Positions 12,595 through 23,215 of a stretch of 64,000 nucleotides of DNA are shown in pieces; the first letter of the stretch is position 1, and every line of letters starts with the position of its first letter. The stretch is taken from the NCBI GenBank assembly GCA_023213395.1, contig CM041465.1:194253741-194317740 (forward strand). Reading direction: 5' to 3'. This stretch comes from Cycas panzhihuaensis (lineage: Eukaryota > Cycadophyta). The translations under genes and the position numbers were made by a program. The notes beneath the pieces were generated by a model, which had not been told where the DNA came from, made no database searches, and saw only the letters and a program-made list of their open reading frames with translations.

Positions 12595-12921
12595 TGTGAA
12601 GAAACATGAAACACGCATGTATTCTCAACTACAAGATTCTAATCATACACAAGTAAACAATAAAAAGCATAGGTACATAGTGTACAATATTTATGTGGGA
12701 AAACTTTTTATTAAAAAACTCACCACAAAAGATCATTAGATTACATTGATAATTGTTGAATGATTTTATAATGGACTCTGGGGTTATTTATAATCCCCTA
12801 AATGGTATGTCCAACCCCATTGGTTGTGACCCTCTGTAATATTTATACATTTTGGCTTAAGAATAACTAAACTATATTTAATATTAATCAAATGGCTTTA
12901 ATATTAACTACCATGCTAGCA
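12595..12921 (-). repeat. Cop1 3' LTR (327 bp)
   Basis: Plus-strand ends are TGTGAAGAAACATG and GCTAGCA. It is alignable along its whole length to 52897-53227, including the shared block around 12785-12815 containing TTATTTATAATCCCC and TAAATGGTA. CTATT precedes it. Confidence 0.8.
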
Positions 12922-12932
12922 TCCCCCCTTAG
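12922..12932 (-). other. Cop1 polypurine tract
   Basis: The minus strand reads CTAAGGGGGGA directly before the LTR start TGCTAGC. Confidence 0.75.
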
Positions 12933-12949
12933 TGTAAGTGTGGAGATTC

Positions 12950-14595
12950 GATCTACAATTTGAAATTATCATCGACCAATACTAGAATTATCCTCACTAA
13001 TACACCCCCCCTAAGAATAACTTCTCTGAGTCACAATCTGGAATGAATCTTGGTGATTTGATTTTCACTAAGTGTTTTGGTAAACTCATACACAAGTTGT
13101 TTCTCACTCAAACAATAGACAACTTGCAACATCCCTACTTTGATTTGTTTACGTATATAGTAGTGTTAAATTCAATATGCTTTGTGCGTGCATGAAACTC
13201 AGAATTCTTTGATAAACAAATAGTTCTCTAATTATCAATTAAAATAATTAGGGTGTTATAGGATATACCAAGGATATCTAAGAGTCCTTGCAACCATATA
13301 GCTTCTCTAACACCAACTGTAAGTCTCTGATATTCTGCCTTTAAAAAAGATAAGAGCTATTACTTGTTATTTTTTCGATTGCCATGATACAAATCCATTA
13401 CCAATACTAAATACATATTCAATAGTGGATTTCCGATCATCAGTCTCCTCCCTCATTTGTATCAATATAGCCATGCAACTTTACATCTCCTTCATAAAGG
13501 TACTCAAGACCAAGACTAAGAGTTCTCTTCAAATATCTTAGAATCTACTTTATTGCAATCCAATGTGGTTCCTAAGAACTTTACATATAACAAAAGACTA
13601 GTTTGATAGCATAAACAATATCTGACCTAGTATAAGTCAAACAGATGAGACTCTCTACCAACTATTTGTATAGTGTCACATATACAACAAGCTTTTATAT
13701 ATCTTTAGTGAGTTTTGTATCCTTAACACATGGTGTAGAAATAGGTTTAGAATTCTCCATTCTAAACTTCACAAGTTCATTCTTTATGCACTCCATTTGT
13801 GACACGATGATGTGATCTTCCATCTATTGTACTTCAATGCCTAAAAAGTAATTTAGCATACCTGGATCTATCATATTAAAGGTTTTCTGTAAGTTAGATT
13901 TAACATCCATAATCGCCATTCAAGATGAGATCATCAATGTATAACACAATTATCACAATTGTATTTGTAGTCCTCTTGATATATTGATTAGGCTCCAAAT
14001 CTATAGTTATAAATCCTTCTTCTTTTAACTTTGTATCAATTTTTGCATACCACGCCCTTGTTGCTTCCTTTAAATCATATAGCAAATTTTTCATTCAACA
14101 CACAAACTTTTTTTATCCTTTCTTAATGAACCCAAGAGGTTGTGCCACATAAATTTCCTTCTTTAAGTCTTCATTAAGTGAAAGGATCAACTAGATTATT
14201 ATCATCTTTGAGATTAGTGTAAGCGTCTCTTTATAACCAATCCCTTCCTTTTGTTTAAATCCTTATGCAATAAGTCGATCTTTTTATTTTTCCACCTCAC
14301 TGTCAGAGTGAATCTTTGTCTTATATAACCACCTGTATCCAACAAGATTTTTCTTCGGAGGTAATGAAACCAAATTCCATCTTTTGTTCTTCATAAGATA
14401 ACCATATTCTTCCTCTATCATAACTCTCCACTCAGAATTCTCCTTCACTTCAACATAAGAATTAGGGTCATGGGAGTCTATGGTGTTAACCATTAAAGCT
14501 TGGCCGGTATGTTGACTCCTTGCCTTCCCTCCTCCTATTAGATCTCGTAATGTCACACCCAACTCTTCAATAGTCTTTCTAGTCCATACAAACAT
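12950..14595 (-). pseudogene. Cop1 reverse transcriptase and RNase H remnant
   Basis: The RT N-terminus is open at 14595-14284. It contains DPNSYVEVKENSEWRVMIEEEYGYLMKNKRW, shown here only to identify it as the copia block W..Am..Ey..L..n.tW, and then VGYRWLYKTK. At 14094-13900 the text LKEATRAWYAKID is followed by a catalytic block IVLYIDDLIL, so both Asp residues are kept. RNase H follows down to about 12950 in broken frames, with a recognisable KHIEFNTTIY near 13180. The order RT after integrase is the Ty1/copia order. Many stops make it inactive. Confidence 0.8.
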
Positions 14596-15700
14596 TGAGG
14601 CACTAGTGTCTCATGTACCTCTTCTTCATTACTGCATTACTTGGCCAATCTTCTTTTTGTTCAACATGTTCTTTAACTAGTTGAATTGGGTTCACATTCC
14701 TAAAAGTTGACTCCTACGGAATTGAACCTAATGGATATGGTAGTAATGGTAGATAAAAGTCTTCTTCAAATAACACTCATTCAACATGATACGTCAATGG
14801 CTTAGCAAACTCTGCATCCCAACTAACAAGAAGTTTCTTTTTTACTAGATCCCATAATCTATAAGCTTTGATTGTATTATTGTACCCCACAAAGATACAT
14901 TTCTTACTCTTACAATCCAATTACTTCCTTTTTTTGTCTTGGGTTTATGCATATACTATGCATCCACAAATTTTTAAATGATTAATGGCAAGCTTATGAC
15001 TAAACTATTTTTCTTCAGGGATTATACCACAAATTGTTAGAGTTGGCACTCGGTTCAAAATATACGCTACAATTACAACAACTTATATCCAGAACATCAA
15101 TGTAAAGTTTTTTGCATGCACTGTGCATTTTGCCATCTCCATCATGGTGCAATTTTTTCTTCCAACGACATTAGTTTGTTGTGGAGTATACAGGACTATA
15201 AATTGTCACCTTATACCATGCTTCATACATAACTAATTAAAGGTATTATTATCGCATTCCTTACCATTATCACTCTTCAATATTTTTATCTTTTTATCAC
15301 TTTCATTTTTGACTCATGCTTTCCATTCATAAAAGTGGTCAAACACTTCAGACTTATTTTTCAAATAGTACACCCAGGGTTTCTTGGTATAATCATTTGC
15401 AAACACTAAAGTATATCGAACTCTTGGGATTAAAGGGTTAGATAATGGCCCCATCACATCTGAATGTACTAGCTCCAACTTCTCCTTAGCTCTTCAGGCA
15501 TGATCCTAAACAAAAGGGCATTTGTGATGCTTGTCATACATACACCATTCACAAGCACCGATTGAATATGAAACTTTTGATAAACCATCCACCATATTTA
15601 ATTCATTCATTAATGACGTACTTATGAAGTTGAGGTGACCCAAACATTTATGCCAAAACTTACTAATATCATCCATACCAACAATAAAGGCATATGATTT
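14596..15700 (-). pseudogene. Cop1 integrase remnant
   Basis: The minus strand shows the HHCC finger: WHKCLGHLNF near 15656 and CEWCMYDKHHKCPF near 15556-15520. The core follows with LVHSDVMGPLSNP near 15469 (first Asp), FANDYTKKPWVY near 15400, and LKSDNGKECDN near 15273 (second Asp). The third motif reads YTPQQTNVVGRKN near 15190, where the family has NGVAERKN, so the catalytic Glu has become Gly. An in-frame stop also lies in the core. This integrase is dead on both counts. Confidence 0.8.
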
Positions 15701-16900
15701 GTTCTATTTTTTAAACTTCTCCAACAACCGAAAGTCATCTTTAACCTTCCTAGTAGTGATGATAGAATAGTTCTACTTTGGATCCATGATTAAACGTCTA
15801 TCTTTATAGAGCTCAATCTCCATACCTTGTTTACAGATTTCTCAAGCAGATAGAAGATTTTTTAATATATTAAGTGCATAATACACCTTATCAATGTGAC
15901 CACTTGCAATTGAGACTCTTCCAATGCCTTTTATAAAAATTGATTTTATATCTACAAAATGATTTTTTTATCATTGGTTACAAAATCCCATGTTATAATG
16001 TTCACTTTATAAAAAGTGATATACCTCTGTACCCCATAGTCAAGGATCCATGAGTTCTTCTATTTGATTGATATATTAAGTAAGATCAAAACCTCTATGC
16101 AATGAGCAACAATTCTCTTTCCTTAATCATCTTAGCTTGCTTTCTCTTGGCCTTTCCTTTTAAGCCAATAGTTTCTTTCCTATGGGCTTCTCTCTTGCAC
16201 TAATTGCACTTTCCTATCAATTTCTTTTTCTTCTTCCTCTACGATATTTCTCCAACCTTCTGTGGATTTTTTCCTTTCTAATCAACATCTTTCCCTTACA
16301 TCTTCATGACCAAGGCTTGATTGGATTCTAAACTTCTAAATATGCCATGGTGTTTTAGCTTGGCATCTTCAACTATGATGAAAATTTTTAGCATTTCAAA
16401 TGGCTCACCTTCCATAACCTCATCTCTAGCATAAATAGTTTGAAAGGTACTAAAGGCAACTAGTAGTTTTAATATAATTATCACAAACAACTAAACCTAA
16501 CTTAAGCTCTTCCAACTTGTTTTTCAAATCCATTATTCTATTCAGGTAGGTACTAATGTTGTTTCCATCTTTAACGATAGCATTCAACAACTCCATCATC
16601 AACGCAATCCAATGATCTGATTTCTTTTCCTCAAACGTCTTATTTAATTTTATCTAAATTTTATATGACACCTCAAAGTTGTGTACAAGTACCCTCTAAT
16701 TTAAAGCCAATAACAACTTCAACAATCCTAAGATAGTGAACTACTTCTCGAGTTTATCTCCCTTTTTTATCTGTAAGAATAATGGAAACATTCTCATTTG
16801 TAATTTTTCATAATTGATTCAACATTAAGATAAGTTGTATATTTGCCACCCATTTACTTAAACTATCGCCATTAAAAATTACTTGTGGCTATTACTCCTT
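15701..16900 (-). pseudogene. Cop1 gag and protease remnant
   Basis: Near 16870 the minus strand reads PQVIFNGDSLSKWVANIQLI, like the copia Gag N-terminus (family pattern: f.G.ny..W...m...l). Near 16590-16500 the pattern continues with ELLNAIVKDGNN and MDLKNKLEELKLG. A decayed zinc knuckle with KREAHRKE is near 16200. The protease motif reads WILDYGVQRYIT near 16060, where active copies have D-S-G. Several frames and stops are involved. Confidence 0.65.
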
Positions 16901-17131
16901 CATGTATATGGTGCAGAAAATGAGTCCACAGTAATTAATGATTCTTAGATAGCAGAAGAAAGTAAACTAGGACCTCTTTCACAAACTTGCACCTAAATTT
17001 AATAAGTTTGAATAATGATCAACAACTATAATTTGCCAAATATTATTGCCTCAATAGTCAAATTTAAAAACATGTATGCTCCACACACTTTAATACTATT
17101 ATACTGCCAACTTATATATAGGTTATGTATT
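16901..17131 (-). other. Unassigned DNA between Cop1 gag and Cop2
   Basis: Non-coding, AT-rich. It may be Cop1 leader lying 5' of gag, separated from the rest of that leader (38936 onward) by the Cop2 insertion. The 13-mer ATAGGTTATGTAT at its right end (about 17118-17130) recurs at about 38944-38956, just beyond the far end of Cop2. Confidence 0.4.
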
Positions 17132-17173
17132 AAATGACCTTGATACATTAACCTCTTTCAATCCCCCCCTTAA
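17132..17173 (-). repeat. Cop2 3' LTR stub and polypurine tract
   Basis: The plus strand at 17132-17160 (ending ACATTAACCTCTTTCA) equals 38907-38935, the first 29 bases of the 5' LTR read on the minus strand. The next 13 bases on the inner side are the minus-strand purine tract TTAAGGGGGGGAT. Beyond 17132 the two sites differ completely, so the rest of this LTR was deleted. Confidence 0.8.
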
Positions 17174-17609
17174 TAGTAGAAGGTCATTTTCAGAAAATCT
17201 ATTCTATGTGGTCTTCATTTGAGCCTCATTATTATATTGAAATTCTAAATGACACTTTTGTGGGAAAACCCTCATGGGGAATAAAAACCCACAAACTTTC
17301 TAAGATCTATAGCCCTTTTTATAAATCAAAATAGCTAAGGTGGCTCTTTGATGTAGCCTAATAGCCAAGCAGCTTAAATATGCAGCTTAATCTGCTAAGT
17401 CTCCATATACTGTTTGGTCATACCCTATGCCCTTTTGGGTTTTTGCAGGTTCTAATTTTCCAAGACAAGTACAACCCTTATCCTTCCGTATCCACATGAG
17501 GTTTTCACAAAGAGGATAGAGCAAAGACTTACTCTTATTCTTCCGCGCCCACAAGGGGTTTTCACGAAGAGAATAGAGTATGATGATCCCATTACTATCT
17601 TCTTTGATT

Positions 17610-18720
17610 AATCGAAGATGGAGGCCCTAAGGCCGAGCTACCGTCGAAACTGTTCAAACTTCACCCTTTGCAGCAGTTTAGTGAAGATATCAGCTACTTG
17701 ATCTATTGTGGGGCAGTAATCTAATTGAATTGTGCCGTCATGAACAAGTTCCCTAATCTTGTGGACTTTCGTACTTATGTGTGTAGTATGATCGTGAAAT
17801 ATAAGATTTTTCGCCATGCAGATTGCTAATTGATTATCTACATGAAGACTTGTAGGACTTGTTTAGGTGATATTCAATGTTTCCAATAATTTTCTTAGTC
17901 ATATCACCTCTTTCTTGGTTTGAAGCTTGAATGTATTAAACCCATTTGTTGAATCTGTAACCATCTTCTGCCGTCTGGATCTCCATAATATTGGTGATGT
18001 TCTAAGAAACGTTACATACCCAGATGTAGATCTTCCTATATCTTTATCTCCTGTAAAGTTTGAGCATGTGTATGCAGAAAATTTGAAGTCTGAATTAGGT
18101 TCATACAATAGACTATATTTATTAGTCATCTTAAGGTATCTCAACACTTACACTGATGCCTACCAATGATTCTGCTTAGGATTTGTCATATAATGAGTAA
18201 GAATACTAATAGAGTATATAATATATGGCCTTGCATTGGTAGTGTAAATGAGACTACCTACAAGTTTCCTATAGAGTATTGTGTTTACCTCCCTAGTGTC
18301 ACATTTAGCTGAGAGTTTGGTGTTAGGATCCATAGGTAACATCATTGGTCGAGCATCTTCTAACTAAAACTTAGTTAGAAGATTGTTGATGTATTTTTCT
18401 TGGGAGAGAAAATTTTTTCCATTCTTTTGTGTTACTTCAATTCCCAAGTAATATTTCATCAAACCGAGGTCAGACAATTCAAACGTTTTGCTAAGGTCTT
18501 TTTTAACCTGGCTTATTGCCTGTTCACTATTACCCATTACTAGCATGTCATCCACAAAGATTATGAGATAAGTGACTTTATCCTTATGGCACTTGATGAA
18601 CAACATTATATCAATATCTTGATAGTCACAAACCTCATATCTAAGTTGTCTCATCCTTTTAGACAACTTGGCAAACCAACTTCGAGTGCCAGTTTTGCCC
18701 ACCTCATTTGGTCGTATGTC
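17610..18720 (-). pseudogene. Cop2 RT (internally deleted) and RNase H remnant
   Basis: From 18700 the minus strand reads SWFAKLSKRM, then YLIIFVDDMLVMGNSE (catalytic FVDD, both Asp kept), then FELSDLGLMKYYLGIEV. After that come KLVGSLIYTTNARPYI near 18270 and RNase H text RSTSGYVTFLRTSPILW near 18020. The C-terminus reads ADIFTKLLQRVKFEQFRR near 17700, typical of copia, then a stop. The RT fingers (the W..A...Ey..L block seen in Cop1) are absent between the linker at 18820 and 18700, so roughly 150-200 residues were lost. Confidence 0.85.
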
Positions 18721-20028
18721 CTTATTGAGCTGGCGGGCTTCTCAAGATCCTCGAGTTGGGAATGATGTCCTCATTTCTCCAACTTCTTGGTTCTCATCAT
18801 GTTCATTAAAATGATTATTTTATGAGGAGGATGTTGATGTGCCTGAGGAAGATGATTCTTCTACCACTATTTTGCCTTTGTCAACTGAAGGTGGAGAGGA
18901 TTGTTCTTCTATAATGGCTTTGCCTTTGTCAACTTTGTTATCTTCAAAAGATGGTGTTGGATGTGCACTCATTGGTTCAGAGTCATAACTTGTATCCTCC
19001 AAGTCTCTATTATCAGCTTCTAACATTTGGAGTAATTTATGTCTGTCCCCCCCCCCCCCCCTAAGTTGTAGAATCTGAACATCATACTTGATAATATTAT
19101 TATAGCGGTGTGAGGGTACTATGGAGTCTAATTTAAGTAACTAATCCTCTGTCTCTGCAAAAATGACATCTCTGGTAATGATGATTTTTTATTATGAAGG
19201 TACGAAGACCTTATACCCTTTCTTATCCATAGGGTATCCAATAAAGATGCCTTTAAGTGCCCTTGGCTAGAGTTTATTTCAATTTGCATCCAGAATATAG
19301 GCATAGTATGTAAAGCCAAAAATTTTTAAGTAGTGAACAATGGGGGCTTGTCCTGACCACTTTTCATTAGGTGATTGTGCTTCCTTTGATGGGCTAACAA
19401 CATTGATACAATAAACAGTTGTCTAGATTTCTTCAACCCATAAATAGGCAAGTACATTTTTATATATTAACATAACACAACCCATGTTCATGATTGTCTT
19501 GTTCATTCACTCAGCAACTCCATTTTGTTATGGGGTACCTGCTACTGTTGTTTGATGCTTGATGACATTGTCTCGAAGGTAGCTTTCAAACTCATGTGAG
19601 GTATATTCGCCACAATTATCAGTGCGAAGACATTTGAGTTGATAACTTGACTCTTTTTTAGTGAGGGCTTTGAATTTCTTAAATATACAGAATGCTTCAT
19701 CTTTCTTATGTAGAAAAGCTACCCATACTTTTCTAGTAAAATCATCAATGAAAGAGATGTAATATAGCTTGCCCTTCAGTGAAGGAATGGGCATTGGGCT
19801 GCACAAATCTGAGTGTACCAATTGTAATGGATGGCTTGATTTCCATTGACTTTTAGGAAAGGGTTGTCGATGAGATTTGGCAATGATACAAGCTTCACAT
19901 TTAAAGGGCTTAGAGGAAAACTTTGGAAGGTTTAGAAGAGTGTTAGAAAGATCTCTAAGTCTATCAATGTGAACATGGCTCATATGAGCATGCCAAAGAG
20001 CTTCTGGTGACAATGTTGGATGGGTCAA
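18721..20028 (-). pseudogene. Cop2 integrase and integrase-RT linker remnant
   Basis: A 166-residue open stretch at 20028-19528 holds the HHCC finger (LWHAHMSHVHIDRL, then KCEACIIAK), the first catalytic Asp in VHSDLCSP, and the second in LRTDNCGEY. The frame then slips, and QNGVAE near 19515 keeps the catalytic Glu. All three acidic residues therefore survive, which is unusual here. Downstream text LKGIFIGYPMDKKGYKVF near 19250 is the usual C-terminal block. The linker (19026-18820) is rich in Ser, Glu and Lys. A run of C bases at 19050-19062 breaks the frame between them. Confidence 0.87.
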
Positions 20029-20800
20029 GATGGAATTAAATACAAATTCTTCATCAGCATAAGGGCTTTGGGCACAATGGGCTTTAGAAGATGGAGAGTC
20101 ATTAAGTTAAAAGAGTTTGCCAGAGAGATGTCCAGTCAAAACCAACTAATTAGTTGGAGGATGAATGACCTTAAGAGTTTGGTCATTTGTGGTTACACTT
20201 AGATCAAATCCATGAGAAACAAGTGTGGATAAATAGAGCAGGTTTTGTTTGAGATTGGGTATATATAAGACATCAAGCAATGTAAAATCTTCTAAGCTTA
20301 GGAGTTTCAGGTGAATGTTACAAATTCCTTTAACAGGTTGTTATGATTTATCATCCATGTGAACAACTCCATAAACATTTGAGTCAAATGTTTGATATAG
20401 ACTACGATTGCATGTCATATGTTGAGTTGCTCCTGTGTCCATGATCCATTGTCCATCGATTGAAGCCACACTATTGGCAATTCCAATAGGGCTTGGCATT
20501 GGTGAAGGGAATTCACAAGTGATATATCCACGCCAAGCTTCAAAGTATCTCTTTGGTTGGTCAATGGCATTTGATACTGAAGATCCCTCAATTATTTGAA
20601 TGTGTGCTTGTACAAAACCTACACCACTAAAGGATTCTTCACAAGTTTCTTCAACATTGTGAGCTCCATGTTTTGGTTGGAACTTGGCCAACTTATAAGT
20701 GGCAGTTCTGCAATCTTTTGCTAAGTGTCCTTTACGTCTACACCGATCACACATAATAGTTTGATTACCAGTCCCTAAAGAAGTATTGGTTTGGCCTGAC
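20029..20800 (-). pseudogene. Cop2 protease and zinc knuckle
   Basis: The open stretch 20754-20341 begins MCDRCRRKGHLAKDC, a complete CX2CX4HX4C nucleocapsid knuckle that binds genomic RNA. About 90 residues later comes WIMDTGATQHMT, the aspartic protease active site with D-T-G-A, which is a normal variant of D-S-G. The next segment to 20029 is the pre-integrase part and has frame breaks. The equivalent region in Cop3 (47590-48130) is clearly homologous, with YGAHNV shared. Confidence 0.88.
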
Positions 20801-21648
20801 TGTCTTGCTCTCTGTTGAGGTGACCCTTGGCCTTGGAACTGTCGAGGTTGTGATTGAGGGTTTGATTGACCTTGTGGACGATTTTCTATATTTCTTCATC
20901 TTCCTCTTGCTCGGTTATTTCCTCTGCCAGGAGAGGGACCTTGATTTTTTGTGTAGCAAACTTCTTCTTCTACCTCAAAGGCTATATATAAAAGAGAGTC
21001 AGTGGCTACAAAGTTTGTATCAAAGGTCTTGTCAAATTCCATGAACTTCTCGGCAAGTGCTTCGAAGTTGAGTGTCTTCAATGTTCCACTAGATTGAAGA
21101 CTTTCAAGCAAGTTTTTATAATCACGAACATGTAAACATGACTGGATCAAAAATGCCCAAGTGATGGATTGGGTCTTAAAGTCTTTATCAATTGCATGTT
21201 TGATAAGTCAAAGGATATTTATTATCTCATGAACTCATCCCTTCTGCATTTTTAATTTGTTTATTTTTAAAATAAGATGAACAAATTCTAAATCTGACTT
21301 TGTATTAAAGTTCTTTCTAAGAACTTCTAGGACCTTTCAGGATGTATCATGTTCCTCTTCGTTTATCAAGTTGTGTAAGGAGTGATCAATGACCAACAAA
21401 ATTCCTATATGAATCTTTTTATCATCTATCTCCCATTGTAGTTTAGTTGTAGCATTTGTAGGAGTTGTTGGGGCGGATCCACTAGAAGCAGTTGTTGTAG
21501 CCATTATTGGTATGCTGGGTGTGGGTTGCAGATGGGCTCTTCAAAGGTCTTCATACTTTGTAGCATTTTTAATTCTAGTGTACCATATATCCCAATTTTC
21601 TTTATCTTTCAATATGCAGTTCACATTTTGCTTAAATTGAGATGACAT
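20801..21648 (-). pseudogene. Cop2 gag remnant
   Basis: The start is set at the ATG at 21648 because MSSQFKQNVNCIL is matched by the Cop3 start MSSQFKQNMNCIL at 42427. Gag would coat the element RNA in the cytoplasmic particle. The text W.iWytrIKNA near the start is the copia Gag pattern. Later blocks SCLHVRDYKNLLESLQSSG and KTLNFEALAEKFMEFDK (21130-21010) also match Cop3. The C-terminal tail is Arg, Gly and Gln rich before the knuckle. Stops and at least one frameshift interrupt it. Confidence 0.87.
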
Positions 21649-23210
21649 GGTGATGATAAAGAAGTAGAAGAGATGATAGAAGTATATGCCACTGACACAT
21701 GTGGCTAGTACACCTAGCGCAGTAGGGATATAGAAATGATTGTTATGAAGAGAAGCAAGCAATGATTAACTATTTTTCAAAAATTATATAAAAAATGAAT
21801 ATAAGTAATGATGCAAGAATGAGGCCTAATGTAGAGCTGGAAAATAGTGGTGATGTGTCATCCCACTAACCTCTCACTTATGTCCAAATGTAGGTGAGGT
21901 TTCGATGCCTAAGGCTTCTAGTATATGATTAGGGCCTTCACCCACGATACCTGCACCTGCATTTAGTGATGAAATCCAAGTCACAATGGAGCCCAGGTAC
22001 TCCTAATCCTCATCCAGTTCACTAATGAGTAGCTATATATCTCCTCTGAAGAGTCAAATAGTACTGCGTATCTCATGGCTATGACGGATATTAGACCAAG
22101 TTAATTTCAATCTTACAATAAGGATTTTAGTTTTCTTGTGTGGTTATTAGGATTATCCCTGATTGGAGGTTGTATGTATGGCTAACCTGTCCCTCTACCA
22201 CTATTCCGGTTAAGACCAGACCGAGTATGAAACTCACACCTCCATTAGGGCCTGGACTTCGGCCAACCTTGGTCTATTTCAACCAAGGCGAGTGTGTGCA
22301 CAAGTCAAGAACTGGCGGTATAGATCGTACAGATGAGATTCCTTTTAGGAATAGTGTAAGATGTTTCTGTATAACTTAAAACTGAAATAGAAACTTGCCA
22401 AATGTGCTTACTTATTTTTCGTGCTTGCTTCATTGTTATTGCTGCTTTTGTGATGTATTGTTGTTGTTGTTGCTTTTGTGATGCTTTATGCTATGTGTGC
22501 AAATAGAAAAGCATGCTAGATTTAGCAGGGGAACCAGATGTTGCTTCTGATCTAAGGTTTTCCTTGCTTTAGTATAATATTTCCAAATATGATTTTAGAA
22601 GTTTTGATACAAAATCCATAATGGGTTAAAAAGCAGATCACCTTGCCACTAAAATGATAATTTTTCTAAATCTATATGCATGTTATTTTGCCATATTTTA
22701 TGATTTTTTCACAAAATTTACAAATAATGATAAATAGGTAAATTTTTAAAAATTACAAATATGAAGGCCTAAATGATGAAATCTGAATTTATAACATAAG
22801 GAAAAAGTGTTTCAGAATGTCACTTCTGATAGATTTGTAAAGTTAGATTTCAGAAAATGCAAAAAAAAAATTCTGCCTGAAAAAACACCAAAGTAAAATC
22901 ATGCCATATCAACTATCTCAGAATATGAACTTTAATATATCAAAAGTTACATTTTGACACATACATTAACTTTCCCTTCTGCGCTATCTACAAAATCTAC
23001 CAAAAACTTGCCTGAAATGCCCTTGCAAGGTCCTTTGTGGGGTTGAGTAGGCAAAATCAGCAATCATGAGAAAACTGCATAGATCTCACTAACCGGTGGA
23101 TGAACTTTGATGACATTTATCTTAAACTAATCTTAAGACATAATTCTACTAGATCCATTAATAAAACTTTTAAATCTTCAGTTTATAATTAAAAGATTTT
23201 ATTAAGAATA
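21649..23210 (-). other. Cop2 leader, gag-proximal part
   Basis: Untranslated leader between PBS and gag. 21880-22450, read on the minus strand, aligns with 41410-41960 of Cop3 (shared blocks include GTGACTTGGATTTCATCAC and CTAAAAGGAA). The part 22450-23210 is AT-rich without detectable matches. With the second part (25749-26146) the leader would be about 2 kb, the same as in Cop3 (40438-42426). Confidence 0.7.
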
Positions 23211-23215
23211 GTGTT

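Noticed and set aside
16911-17160. A complete 250-bp Cop2 3' LTR
   Set aside because: Only the last 29 plus-strand bases match the Cop2 5' LTR; the rest is unrelated to it.
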